A stretch of 64,000 bases of DNA from contig NZ_JAANOQ010000005.1 of the NCBI RefSeq assembly GCF_011305415.1, forward strand, positions 1-64,000, in the 5' to 3' direction. Each line of letters begins with the position of its first letter. The stretch's first letter is position 1. The stretch is from Flavobacterium bernardetii. GTDB lineage: Bacteria; Bacteroidota; Bacteroidia; Flavobacteriales; Flavobacteriaceae. The position numbers and the translations under genes were made by a program. The notes under the pieces are model-generated. The model was not told where the DNA came from. It ran no database searches and saw only the letters and a list, made by a program, of their open reading frames with translations. This document shows positions 14,829 through 24,348 of the stretch, piece after piece.

Positions 14829-17261
14829 ATGAAAATAACCTCAACAATATTAACTTCAACTTCTTTAAACTTTTCAGATTCAACTATTGAATTTGATCAT
14901 ATTTCTATTGATAGTCGTAGTTTACAAAACAGAAATGACACTTTGTTTTTCTGTTTGAAAGGACAAAACAACGACGCTCACATTTATATTGAAGGTTTAA
15001 TTGAGAAAGGCGTTCAACATTTTGTGGTAGAATATATTCCTGAAAATGCAGTTGGAAAAGCCCATTTTTGCGTAGTTGAAAACACTACAAATGCGTTACA
15101 AAACTTAGCAAAATCGTATAAAAATCAATTCCAAATTGAAACCATTGGAATTACAGGAAGCAACGGAAAAACCATCGTAAAAGAATGGTTAAACTTTTTA
15201 TTAAGTCCGGATTTTTCTGTGGTTCGAAGTCCGAAAAGCTTTAATTCGCAAGTCGGTGTGCCTTTATCGATTTTCGGAATTAATGAAAATCATACTTTAG
15301 GAATTTTTGAAGCTGGAATTTCGTTAAAAGGCGAAATGCAAAAATTAGCAGAAATCATCCAACCTAATATTGGAATTTTCACACATTTAGGTAACGCACA
15401 TCAAGAAGGTTTTACGACTGTTGAAGAAAAAATCATAGAAAAATGCCAATTGTTTAAAAACTCTGAAATCGTAATTTTAGAAAAAAACGATTGGATAGAG
15501 AAACACATTACAACTCCAACTTTTACATGGAGTTTTGAAGATCCGAAAGCGAATCTTTTTGTGCTTGATAAAGTCAAAAACAATTTAAAAACAATCTTAG
15601 AAATTCAGTTTGAAGACAAAACGTTTAAAGTTTCACTTCCGTTTACTGATGACATTTCTATTGAAAATGCAATAACTTGTTTGGCTACTTTATTGTATTT
15701 AAAAACGGATATTTCGACGATTATAGAAAGAACTTCGAAATTATACAATATAGAAATTCGCTTACAAGCCAAAAAAGGAATTAACAATTGCTTACTAATT
15801 GACGACAGTTTTTCAAGTGATTATCAATCGCTAAAAATTGCGTTAGACTTTTTAGAACAACAAAAACTACATCAGAAAAAAACGATTATTTTATCGGATA
15901 TTTTTCAGAGCGGCTTGAATGTAAAAGAACTTTACAGTAATGTTATCAAGTTGTTACAGCAAAATAACATTACTCAAATTATAACAATTGGTGAAACTAT
16001 TGGAAATTATTTTCAAGATTTGCCTCACGTGATTTCTTTTGCCAACACGAATGCCTTTTTACAACAATTTAATACGGATTCATTCAACAACGAAACTATA
16101 TTAATCAAAGGCGCTCGTAGTTTTAATTTTGACGAAATTGTCGTTTTATTGGAAGAAAAAGTACACGAAACGGTTTTAGAAATTAACTTAGACGCACTGA
16201 CTTCAAACTATAATTTTTACAAACAAAAGCTAGAAAATTCGACCAAAATTATGGTCATGGTGAAAGCTTTTGGCTATGGAAATGGTGGTTATGAAATTGC
16301 GAAACAACTCGCACATTTAAAAGTAGATTATTTAGGTGTGGCTTTCGCCGATGAAGGAATCGCGCTTCGAAAAGCTGGAATAACCACACCAATTATGGTC
16401 CTAAATCCAGAAATTAGTAGTTATAAAGCGATGATTGCTTATAATTTAGAACCTGAAATGTATAATGTTTCTGGTTTAACTTCCTTTATAGAATTAGCTA
16501 AAGAAAAAAACAGCAACGCGTATCCAATTCATTTAAAAATTGATACCGGAATGCATCGTTTGGGATTTGAAAAAGAAGACATTTCAGAATTAATTACTTT
16601 ATTGCAACATAATAATTTTGTGAAAGTCACGAGTATCTTTTCTCATTTAGCAACATCAGATGATTTAAATTTTAAAGATTTTACGTTACAACAAATTCAA
16701 TTATTTGAATCGATTTCAAATCAAATTGCAACCACATTAAACATTCAACCGATTCGTCATATTTTGAACACTTCTGGAATTTTTAATTATTCCGAATATC
16801 AATTTGAAATGGTTCGATTAGGAATTGGAATTTATGGCGTTGGAAATTCTGAAGAAGAACAAAGTTCGTTAGAAAATGTAAGTACTTTAAAAAGTATTAT
16901 TTCTCAAATTAGAACGGTTGAACCAAATGAAAGCATAGGTTACAGTCGAAAATTTATGGTAAAAAAAGAAATGCGAGTGGCAACTATTCCAATTGGATAT
17001 GCGGACGGAATTAGACGCGCTTGGGGAAATGAAAAAGGATTTGTTTCGATCAATAATCAAGAAGCATCTATTTTAGGTAATGTGTGTATGGACATGCTAA
17101 TGGTGGATGTCACAAACATAAATTGTAACGAAAGAGACGAAGTTATTATTTTTGGAGAAAATCCACATGTAACTGAAATTGCAGCTGTTTGCCAGACGAT
17201 TCCGTATGAGATTTTAACAAGTATTTCTCAACGAGTAAAGCGAATTTTTTATAAAAATTAA
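14829..17261 (+). CDS. Bifunctional MurF (UDP-MurNAc-tripeptide:D-Ala-D-Ala ligase) / alanine racemase
   Basis: This 810-residue fusion has a Mur ligase half (about 1-440) with the ATP loop GITGSNGKT (107-115), followed by an alanine racemase half (about 450-810). The racemase half has the PLP lysine in MVKAFGYGNGG (Lys479), the HLKIDTGMHRLGF segment, the conserved SIGYSRKF tyrosine region and GYADGIRRAWG. Together they would make D-alanine and attach D-Ala-D-Ala to the peptidoglycan precursor in the cytoplasm. The fusion is typical of Bacteroidetes. In the MurF half some motifs are divergent, so ligase activity is less certain than racemase activity. It follows the toxin at 7 bases. Confidence 0.92.
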   Translation: MKITSTILTSTSLNFSDSTIEFDHISIDSRSLQNRNDTLFFCLKGQNNDAHIYIEGLIEKGVQHFVVEYIPENAVGKAHFCVVENTTNALQNLAKSYKNQFQIETIGITGSNGKTIVKEWLNFLLSPDFSVVRSPKSFNSQVGVPLSIFGINENHTLGIFEAGISLKGEMQKLAEIIQPNIGIFTHLGNAHQEGFTTVEEKIIEKCQLFKNSEIVILEKNDWIEKHITTPTFTWSFEDPKANLFVLDKVKNNLKTILEIQFEDKTFKVSLPFTDDISIENAITCLATLLYLKTDISTIIERTSKLYNIEIRLQAKKGINNCLLIDDSFSSDYQSLKIALDFLEQQKLHQKKTIILSDIFQSGLNVKELYSNVIKLLQQNNITQIITIGETIGNYFQDLPHVISFANTNAFLQQFNTDSFNNETILIKGARSFNFDEIVVLLEEKVHETVLEINLDALTSNYNFYKQKLENSTKIMVMVKAFGYGNGGYEIAKQLAHLKVDYLGVAFADEGIALRKAGITTPIMVLNPEISSYKAMIAYNLEPEMYNVSGLTSFIELAKEKNSNAYPIHLKIDTGMHRLGFEKEDISELITLLQHNNFVKVTSIFSHLATSDDLNFKDFTLQQIQLFESISNQIATTLNIQPIRHILNTSGIFNYSEYQFEMVRLGIGIYGVGNSEEEQSSLENVSTLKSIISQIRTVEPNESIGYSRKFMVKKEMRVATIPIGYADGIRRAWGNEKGFVSINNQEASILGNVCMDMLMVDVTNINCNERDEVIIFGENPHVTEIAAVCQTIPYEILTSISQRVKRIFYKN

Positions 17262-17327
17262 AAATTATGTTAATTTTTTTTTAACTTCGTGATAAACAAA
17301 ACTAAAATTAACTAAAAAATTAAGAGT

Positions 17328-17699
17328 ATGGGAATGGTTTCAGAATTTAAAGACTTTATTGCAAAAGGTAATGTAATGGACTTAGCAGTCGGAGTCATTA
17401 TTGGTGGTGCTTTTGGTGGAATTGTAAAATCACTTGTTGATGATGTAATTACACCAGCAATATTAAATCCAGCATTAAAAGCAGCTCAAGTTGAAGATTT
17501 AGCTGGTTTAAAAACAGACGGTGGAATTTTATATGGGAAATTTTTAGCCGCAATTATTGCATTTTTAGTAATTGCATTTGTTATCTTTTTATTGGTAAAA
17601 TCGGTTAACAAAATGAAAAAACCAGAAGAAGCTGCAGCTCCAGCTGGACCATCTCAAGAAGAATTATTGACACAAATTAGAGATTTATTGAAAAAATAA
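17328..17699 (+). CDS. mscL: Large-conductance mechanosensitive channel
   Basis: The 123-residue protein is MscL: N-terminal FKDFIAKGNVMDLAVGVIIGGAFGGIVKSLV (residues 6-36, first transmembrane helix), a periplasmic loop with the GGILYGKF sequence before helix 2 (residues ~67-90), and a charged C-terminal helix. It opens under membrane tension to release solutes during osmotic downshock in the inner membrane. It lies 66 bases after murF-alr and has a strong terminator right after it. Confidence 0.95.
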   Translation: MGMVSEFKDFIAKGNVMDLAVGVIIGGAFGGIVKSLVDDVITPAILNPALKAAQVEDLAGLKTDGGILYGKFLAAIIAFLVIAFVIFLLVKSVNKMKKPEEAAAPAGPSQEELLTQIRDLLKK

Positions 17700-17719
17700 T
17701 ATCTAATTAAATATTTAAG

Positions 17720-17753
17720 AAATCCGAAGGCAATTTGTTTTCGGATTTTTTTT
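17720..17753 (+). terminator. Rho-independent terminator after mscL
   Basis: The stem AAATCCGAA / TTCGGATTT with an 11-base loop is followed by a run of T to 17753. Confidence 0.85.
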
Positions 17754-17821
17754 GTTTGATGAGTCCACAGATTGGGCGGATTTATTTTTTAACTATTTTG
17801 CGATGATTGATTTACGCAGAT

Positions 17822-17858
17822 AAAAAAAGGCAACCTCAACAAAGAGATTGCCTTTTTT
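17822..17858 (-). terminator. Terminator of the RND efflux operon
   Basis: The hairpin AAAAAAAGGCAA / TTGCCTTTTTT has A and T runs on both sides, so it can work in both directions. It lies 22 bases beyond the RND permease stop on the minus strand. Confidence 0.85.
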
Positions 17859-17879
17859 ATAAATAAATTAAATTAAAAC

Positions 17880-20800
17880 TTATGCTGTAATTTCTTCAAC
17901 TGCTGGTTTTGATCTTCTGTCTCTTAACCAATATTTTACTCGTTTTACTAAGTAGAACATTACTGGAACCATAACTAAAGTCAGTACAGTTGCATACGTT
18001 AATCCGAAGATAATGGTCCACGCTAATGGTCCCCAGAAAATTACGTTATCACCACCCATATATAAATGCGGATTGAATTCAGTAATTAAAGAGAAGAAAT
18101 CGAAATTTAAACCAATCGCTAACGGAATTAATCCTAAAATTGCGGTTAAGGCTGTTAATAATACAGGTCTTAAACGGTTTTTACCTGATTCGATAATGAT
18201 GTCTTTTATTTCTTCTAACGATAAATCATCATGACTTTTTAATTTGTCATCCGCTACTTTTTTATCTAATAATAGTACGAAAAAGTCCATTAATACAATT
18301 CCGTTTTTCACTACAATTCCGGCTAGGGAAATAATTCCCATCATCGTCATTAAGATAACAAAATCCATATTTGCAATTACATATCCGTAGAACACACCAC
18401 TGAAACTTAATAATACCGTGAATAAAATCACCAAAGTTTTTGAAACCGAGTTAAACTGTAAAACGATAATAATTGTAATTCCTGCTAAAGCTAAGAATAG
18501 GGCATATAGTAAGAAACTTTGGTTTTTACCTTGTTCTTCTTGCACACCAGAAAACGAATAACTTACCGTTTTTGGTAATTTGTACGTTTCTAATTCTGAT
18601 GCAATTTGTTTCGTAATTTCATCTCCATTATAACCTGTCAATACATTAGAATAAACCGTCATAATACGCTTTTGGTTTTTTCTTTTGATTTGGTTGTAAG
18701 TAGTTGTTTTATTCGTTTCTGAAACTGCAGAAATAGGCACTTGCATAATTTGACCGTTGTTCTGATTACGGAATGTTAATGATTGATTGAACAATACATT
18801 TTCATTTTTACGTTGGTCATCTTGCATACGCATCGTAATGTTATAATCGTCATCACCTTCTTTATACGTTGAGATTTCCTGACCATACACAGAACGACGT
18901 AAATTGAATCCTAATTGACCTGTTGAAACGCCTAAACTTCCAGCGCTTACTCTGTCGACTTTTACTTCTAATTCAGGACTTTCTTTATTCACATCTACAC
19001 TTAAACGCTCAATACCTTGAATATTTTTCGAATTAATAAAAGCAATCATTTTGTCTGCTTCCAATAACATTTCTTGATAATCCGTTCCTGTTAATTGCAC
19101 ACTAATTGGATAACCAGCTGGTGGTCCGTTCGCGTCTTTTTCAACCGTTACCGTTGCTCCTGCAATTCCTTTTACTTTCGCACGAATCTCATCTAAAACT
19201 TCCGTTGTATTGATTCCTTGACGGAATTTATACTCTGAGAAATTCACGGTTACTTTACCTTTATAAGGTGTTTCTGAAGCCGAACCTGCATCTACATTTG
19301 GATTACCAGCACCCACTCCAACTTGTGAAACAATACTTTCCGCTAAGAAATTTTTGTTGGTTTTTGGATCTACATATTTGCTTAAAATTTCAATTACTTG
19401 TTTTTCCACAAAAAGTGTGGCTTTATTCGTTTTTGCAATATCTGTTCCTTGAGGATATTCGATATACGTAATTACTTGATTTGGAATATTATCTGGGAAA
19501 AACAATACTTTTCTTGGGAAAATTCCTAAAAGGATGAAAGAGAAAAACAACATTCCAATAATTGTTGCTAAGGCTAACCAAGCTCTTTTTCCAGTTAAAA
19601 TTTTAGCTAAGAAGTTTTTATACTTGTTTTCCATTTTAGGGAAAAATCCATGTTGAAAATCTTGCGTCCATTGGTACAATTTGATTTTGTACAACCACAT
19701 TAATCCTAATGAAATAATAGCTAAATGTCCGATTGCTTTAGCGAAAGTAGAATCTGTTAAATGCCCTAATAAAACAAAAACAATACCTACAACACTAAAT
19801 ATAATAGTATATAATTTCGCCGATTTATTAGAAACATTTCTGTCTTCTGTATCCATTGAACCACCAGTCATTGCTGCATTTACCACCATCGCTACGAATA
19901 ACGAAGCCGTTAATGTTACCGTTAACGTAATTGGGAAATATTTCATGAATTTACCCATAGTTCCAGGCCATAAAGCGAAAGGTAAAAACGCCATTAATGT
20001 AGTAGCTGTAGAAGAAATTACGGGCCAAGCGATTTCACCAATTCCAATTTTGGAAGCAGAAACCTTGTCCATTCCTTTTTTCATATTGGCAAATACGTTA
20101 TCAACCACAACAATTCCGTCATCCACTAACATTCCTAATCCCATTACCAATCCGAAAAGCACCATAGTATTTAGTGTTAATCCGAAAGCCGATAAAATGG
20201 TAAATGCCATTAACATCGAAAGTGGAATAGCTGCTCCAACAAACAACGAGTTTCTTAATCCCATAGTGAACATTAATACAATCATTACTAACACAATTCC
20301 GAAGATAATGTGGTTAGAAAGTTCATCTACTTGGTGTTCTACACGAGAAGATTGGTCGTTAGAAAGTTCTAGTACTAAATTAGATGGTAAATACGATTCT
20401 TTTGCTTTTTCTAATTTTTCTTTTACTTGTTCGATAGCAGAAATCATGTTTTGATTCGAACGTTTTTTCACGTTCAACATCACCACTTCTTTACCCATTT
20501 CACGAGCATATGTTGTTTTTTCTTTTTCTTTAAAGCTAACAACTGCGATATCTTTTAAATAAACAGTTCCTCCGTATGACTTTACAATTACGTTTTCTAA
20601 TTCTTTTGGATCTTTAATTTCACCAACAATTCTGATGTTATTTCTAGAACCTTGAGAGATTAAATTTCCTCCAGAAAGTGTCATGTTTTCATATTTAACC
20701 GCATTCTGAATTTCGTCAAAAGAAACTTGAGCCGCTGTCATTTTGAAAATATCTACAGCAATTTCTACTTCTTTATCATCAACACCTAAAATATCAACTT

Positions 20801-21353
20801 TTTTAACTTCTGGGATTTCTTCAATATCATCTTGAAGTAATTCTCCATATTTTTTAAGTTGTTGTGTGGTATAATTTCCTTTCAAGTTAATGTTCAGAAT
20901 CGGCACTTCTTCCGAAATATTCAATTCAAAAACACTTGGTTCTACTTTACTACCATTATCTAAATTAGGCCAATCTGTATCCGCTTTAATGACATCAACT
21001 TTGTCCTTAATTTTAGTTTTCGCTTCTTCAACTCCTACTTTATCAGCAAATTCAACAATGATCATTCCGTAATCTTGGAAAGAACTTGATGTGATTTTTT
21101 CAACACCAGTAATGTTTTTAATTTCCTTTTCTAAAGGTTTTACAATTAGTTTTTCTACATCTTCTGCCGAATTTCCTGGGAAAACTGAAGAAATGTAAAT
21201 TTTATTTTCGATGATTTCTGGGAAATCTTCACGCGGCATAGTTACATAGGCGATTATACCTGTAACTACAATAAGCAATGTCAAGATATATACTGTAACT
21301 CTATTGTCTACAGCCCAACTCGATATTCCGAATTCTTTACTTTGATGACTCAT
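17880..21353 (-). CDS. RND efflux permease (AcrB/HAE1-like)
   Basis: The 1,157-residue inner-membrane pump has 12 or so transmembrane helices and two large periplasmic domains. It starts with the cytoplasmic helix and TM1 (WAVDNRVTVYILTLLIVVTG), has MPREDFPEI, and in TM4 the proton-relay pair in GMLVDDGIVVVDN. It is about 100 residues longer than typical AcrB; an extra membrane-spanning stretch lies around residues 520-560. It works with the adaptor and TolC-like genes upstream in the same operon to export compounds across both membranes. Substrate unknown. Confidence 0.93.
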   Translation of the reverse strand: MSHQSKEFGISSWAVDNRVTVYILTLLIVVTGIIAYVTMPREDFPEIIENKIYISSVFPGNSAEDVEKLIVKPLEKEIKNITGVEKITSSSFQDYGMIIVEFADKVGVEEAKTKIKDKVDVIKADTDWPNLDNGSKVEPSVFELNISEEVPILNINLKGNYTTQQLKKYGELLQDDIEEIPEVKKVDILGVDDKEVEIAVDIFKMTAAQVSFDEIQNAVKYENMTLSGGNLISQGSRNNIRIVGEIKDPKELENVIVKSYGGTVYLKDIAVVSFKEKEKTTYAREMGKEVVMLNVKKRSNQNMISAIEQVKEKLEKAKESYLPSNLVLELSNDQSSRVEHQVDELSNHIIFGIVLVMIVLMFTMGLRNSLFVGAAIPLSMLMAFTILSAFGLTLNTMVLFGLVMGLGMLVDDGIVVVDNVFANMKKGMDKVSASKIGIGEIAWPVISSTATTLMAFLPFALWPGTMGKFMKYFPITLTVTLTASLFVAMVVNAAMTGGSMDTEDRNVSNKSAKLYTIIFSVVGIVFVLLGHLTDSTFAKAIGHLAIISLGLMWLYKIKLYQWTQDFQHGFFPKMENKYKNFLAKILTGKRAWLALATIIGMLFFSFILLGIFPRKVLFFPDNIPNQVITYIEYPQGTDIAKTNKATLFVEKQVIEILSKYVDPKTNKNFLAESIVSQVGVGAGNPNVDAGSASETPYKGKVTVNFSEYKFRQGINTTEVLDEIRAKVKGIAGATVTVEKDANGPPAGYPISVQLTGTDYQEMLLEADKMIAFINSKNIQGIERLSVDVNKESPELEVKVDRVSAGSLGVSTGQLGFNLRRSVYGQEISTYKEGDDDYNITMRMQDDQRKNENVLFNQSLTFRNQNNGQIMQVPISAVSETNKTTTYNQIKRKNQKRIMTVYSNVLTGYNGDEITKQIASELETYKLPKTVSYSFSGVQEEQGKNQSFLLYALFLALAGITIIIVLQFNSVSKTLVILFTVLLSFSGVFYGYVIANMDFVILMTMMGIISLAGIVVKNGIVLMDFFVLLLDKKVADDKLKSHDDLSLEEIKDIIIESGKNRLRPVLLTALTAILGLIPLAIGLNFDFFSLITEFNPHLYMGGDNVIFWGPLAWTIIFGLTYATVLTLVMVPVMFYLVKRVKYWLRDRRSKPAVEEITA

Positions 21354-21383
21354 TAATTTTAAGTTTATTAGGTTTAGGAAAAG

Positions 21384-21398
21384 GTTTATAAGGTTTAT
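21384..21398. repeat. Imperfect inverted repeat flanking the four-helix-bundle gene (downstream copy)
   Basis: GTTTATAAGGTTTAT here corresponds to the reverse complement of 21831-21845 with a one-base shift in the middle. The pair brackets the inserted four-helix-bundle gene. Adjacent sequence repeats the AGGTTTA word. Confidence 0.5.
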
Positions 21399-21432
21399 TT
21401 TTTGAGTTTAGCCTTTTTAACTTTTCAATAAT

Positions 21433-21813
21433 TTACTCTTGTTTTAATTGTGCTTTTTGCAAAGCATCTAATAAAAATGTAACTTCTTGAAGTTTAGTTC
21501 TTATTTCTAAATATTGATTTTCTTTAATGTAATCTAAGTCTAACGCTATAATGAGTTGATTTAAAAGTTCTAATCCAGAACCAAAAGCAATTTCTGTAAA
21601 TCGTGCTTTATCTTTATTTGTTCTTCTGCTTGAACATTCTGCTAAATTGGAAGGAATGGAAATAGAACATCTTCTCATTTGACTGGTCATTCCAAATAAT
21701 TCTTCCTTTGGAAATGTTGATGTTATTTTATAAATTTCTTTTGTAAGTATTCTTGACTTTTGCCAAACTAATAAATTCTCAAAAGAATATGTTTTCATTT
21801 TATAATCCATCAT
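21433..21813 (-). CDS. Four-helix-bundle protein (23S rRNA intervening-sequence type)
   Basis: The 126-residue protein shows the family signature: SFENLLVWQKSRILTKEIY at the start, MTSQMRRCSISIPSNLAECSSRRTNKD (about 42-68), ELLNQLIIALDL and a C-terminal helix. Members form pentameric four-helix bundles; some are encoded in 23S rRNA intervening sequences, but their function is unknown. It lies between the RND permease and its adaptor gene, where no gene is needed for efflux, and is bracketed by imperfect inverted repeats. The start could be the first Met or Met6 (21798), which better fits family length. Confidence 0.85.
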   Translation of the reverse strand: MMDYKMKTYSFENLLVWQKSRILTKEIYKITSTFPKEELFGMTSQMRRCSISIPSNLAECSSRRTNKDKARFTEIAFGSGLELLNQLIIALDLDYIKENQYLEIRTKLQEVTFLLDALQKAQLKQE

Positions 21814-21830
21814 AAACTTAATTAAACATT

Positions 21831-21845
21831 ATAACCTTTATAAAC
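21831..21845. repeat. Imperfect inverted repeat flanking the four-helix-bundle gene (upstream copy)
   Basis: ATAACCTTTATAAAC, the inverted partner of 21384-21398. Its last base is the first base of the adaptor gene's stop triplet, so the repeat abuts the end of that gene. Confidence 0.5.
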
Positions 21846-22975
21846 TAAAAATTAAGTTTCATTCCGTCTGAAATTGTATTTACACCTTCAGTAACTACCA
21901 AATCATTAACAGCTAATCCGCTTAAAATTTCTGTTACATTATCAGATGATTTTCCAACTTTTACAATCACTTTTTTAGCTACACCCTTTTTACCTTTTAC
22001 ATTAGTTGCCACAAAAACAAATCTGTTGTGTTCACCGTCTTCTTGAACAACATTTGTTGGAACAACTAAAGCGTTTTTCACAGTATAATCAATAATTTTA
22101 AGTTTTGCTACTTGGTTTGGACGCAATAAATTATCCGGATTTGGAACACTTACTTCAATACCGAAACTTCTGTTACTTGGATTGATATAACTTCCAACTT
22201 GACGCACTTTTCCTTTATATGTTTTTCCTAAAGATGTTAAATAAACATCTACAATTGTACCTGCTTTTAATTTTCCGATATACGTTTCAGGAACTGTAGT
22301 CGAAACAAACATATTTGATAAATTTACAATTCTCATTAAACCTTGTGGGTTTGGAGAAACTACTTGTCCGCGTTCTACGAAAACCTCATCAATTGTTCCA
22401 GAAAATGGTGCACGAATTAATGTTTTTGAAACCTGAGCTCTCATTTGCGCAACCGATTTTTGAGCAGAAATCATTTGCGTTTGTGCTTGTAAATATTGAA
22501 TTTCAGAACCAATTTTCTTGTCCCAAAGATTTTTTTGTCTTTCGAAAGTTGTTTTCGCTAAAGCGTATTGGTTTTCAACACTTGCTAATTGCTGAGACAT
22601 TCCTCCATCATCTACTCTTCCTAAAATTTGACCTTTAGCCACTCTTTGTCCTGCTTTTACATTTAATGTTGTTAAAGTTCCGCTGAATTCTGGTTGCACT
22701 AAAATGTTTTCTTTCGTATCTACATTTCCTTGTATTTCTAAATAATGATTGAAAACGGTATCTTTTACAGTTAATACAGAAACTAAAGCTTCCGTTTCTG
22801 TTGCTTTACCACCACCAGCTAATAAGGCCGCATCAATTTTTGCTAGTTCTGCTTGCAGTTCTGTTTTTTTAGTTTTTAATGCTGTTACGTCTTTGTCCTT
22901 AATTAAATCGTCTGTTGATTTTCCACCACAAGCCACTAATAAAAGACTTGTTGCTAGTATAAATATTTTTCTCAT
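21845..22975 (-). CDS. RND efflux periplasmic adaptor (membrane fusion) lipoprotein
   Basis: The 376-residue protein has a lipoprotein signal with lipobox (LLLVACGG, Cys16), a short coiled coil, a lipoyl/barrel-sandwich half around NVDTKENILVQPEFSGT, a long helical hairpin (SVENQYALAKTTFERQKNLW) and the second lipoyl half TLIRAPFSGTIDEVFVERGQ. It would link the inner-membrane pump to the TolC-like channel in the periplasm. It lies 19 bases after the tolC-like gene. The four-helix-bundle gene separates it from its permease. Confidence 0.93.
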   Translation of the reverse strand: MRKIFILATSLLLVACGGKSTDDLIKDKDVTALKTKKTELQAELAKIDAALLAGGGKATETEALVSVLTVKDTVFNHYLEIQGNVDTKENILVQPEFSGTLTTLNVKAGQRVAKGQILGRVDDGGMSQQLASVENQYALAKTTFERQKNLWDKKIGSEIQYLQAQTQMISAQKSVAQMRAQVSKTLIRAPFSGTIDEVFVERGQVVSPNPQGLMRIVNLSNMFVSTTVPETYIGKLKAGTIVDVYLTSLGKTYKGKVRQVGSYINPSNRSFGIEVSVPNPDNLLRPNQVAKLKIIDYTVKNALVVPTNVVQEDGEHNRFVFVATNVKGKKGVAKKVIVKVGKSSDNVTEILSGLAVNDLVVTEGVNTISDGMKLNF

Positions 22976-22994
22976 ATCTAAATTAATTTTATAG

Positions 22995-24338
22995 TTAGTT
23001 TAATAATTTTTCTAAAGTTGCTTTTTTGTTTACGATTTCAAGCATGGCTTGCAATACTTCTTGTTGTGCTGTGTATAATTGTTTTTGTGCTTCTGCAAAG
23101 TCAAAACTAGAAGATAAACCTTCTTTGAATTTAACTTGCTGTTTGTTTTCAATACGTTCTGCTAATTTTAAATTAGACTGTGCATTGTTATATTGATTGA
23201 TACTATATTCATAATCGCTTTTCGCTTTTTGATGTTGTAGTTTCAATTTTTGTTCTGTTTCTGTAAGTTGCGTTCTTGATTTTTCTAAATCGATTTTTGC
23301 TTGTTGCACACGAGAACTTCTGGCTCCACTACTAAAAATTGGCACATTTAAACCAATTCCTACATTAGAATAGTTGCTCCATTTTTGGTCTCCATTAAAA
23401 AATGTAAATTCATTTGAAAAAGAGTTATACCCAAAGTTTAATTGTGCACCTAAAGATGGCAATCCTTTACTTCTTTCTAATTTCACTAGTAGCTTTTTAC
23501 TTTCTTCTACGTTTTTACCAATTTGATAATCGATGTTATTATTAACATTAAATTCTGAAGCTAAAACTTGTAAATCGATGTTGTTTTGAGTCAACGTGTT
23601 TAAATTATCAGTAAGTACAATGGGTTCGTCTAAATTAATTCCCATTAATAATTTTACCATATTTAGAGCAATTACTCTTTGTTTGGTCACATTATCTAAG
23701 GCATTATTTATAGAATTTAAAGTAATTTGAAGTTGTTCAATGTTTTCTTCTTCAATCAATCCGTTTTTATAAATCTCTTTCGTATCAGAAAGAATTTTTT
23801 CTAAAACCGTTTTGTTTTTATTGATAATTAAGATACTCTCATCTGCTAAAAGCACATTTCCGTAGGAATTAATTACAATTTCTTTGATTTCTTGATTGGT
23901 TTTTTCTTTCGCATTTTCAGAAATTTTCAAATACGTTTTTGCTGATTGTAAACCCACTAAATACGAACCATCAAAAATCAACTGGCTTAAAGTTAAATTC
24001 CCAACAGCTACATGTTTGGTTCCAAAAGCTAATAATGTAATTTCATTTGGATCAGCCATTGGATTAAAAGAGTTGGCTGCAGCTCCTTGCTTTTGAAAGG
24101 CAAAGGTGTTTTGATAATTTACCGAACCATTTAATTGAGGTAAACCCAATGTGGTAGTTTCCCATTTTTTTTCCTTGGCAATTTCTAAATCTCTGTTAGC
24201 GTTTACTACGCTATAATTATTCTTTTGTGCTTGCTCAATGGCTTGTTGCAATGTGAAACTAGAAGAATTAGTTTCTGTTTGCGAAAAAACACTGATTGCA
24301 CTCAAAAGAACAAGAAATATGGTTATGTTTTTCTTCAT
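22995..24338 (-). CDS. TolC-family outer membrane efflux protein
   Basis: The 447-residue protein has a signal peptide (to about residue 20, SVFSQ), the N-terminal LQQAIEQAQKNNYSV helix typical of OEP proteins, and two repeats of long helices with beta strands (NGSVNYQNTFAF, GAQLNFGYNSFSN). It would be the trimeric channel through the outer membrane and periplasm. It is the second gene of the tetR-tolC-adaptor-pump operon and starts 10 bases after the regulator. Confidence 0.92.
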   Translation of the reverse strand: MKKNITIFLVLLSAISVFSQTETNSSSFTLQQAIEQAQKNNYSVVNANRDLEIAKEKKWETTTLGLPQLNGSVNYQNTFAFQKQGAAANSFNPMADPNEITLLAFGTKHVAVGNLTLSQLIFDGSYLVGLQSAKTYLKISENAKEKTNQEIKEIVINSYGNVLLADESILIINKNKTVLEKILSDTKEIYKNGLIEEENIEQLQITLNSINNALDNVTKQRVIALNMVKLLMGINLDEPIVLTDNLNTLTQNNIDLQVLASEFNVNNNIDYQIGKNVEESKKLLVKLERSKGLPSLGAQLNFGYNSFSNEFTFFNGDQKWSNYSNVGIGLNVPIFSSGARSSRVQQAKIDLEKSRTQLTETEQKLKLQHQKAKSDYEYSINQYNNAQSNLKLAERIENKQQVKFKEGLSSSFDFAEAQKQLYTAQQEVLQAMLEIVNKKATLEKLLN

Positions 24339-24348
24339 TTTACTATTT

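Noticed and set aside
19681..20454. 257-codon rightward frame inside the RND permease gene
   Set aside because: It is the reverse strand of conserved pump membrane helices; the amino-acid pattern (Pro/Asn/Thr-rich) is that of a shadow frame, with no promoter.
21433..21813. Ribosomal protein S23 annotation for the four-helix-bundle gene
   Set aside because: The old S23 label is historical; the family is not a core ribosomal protein in bacteria.
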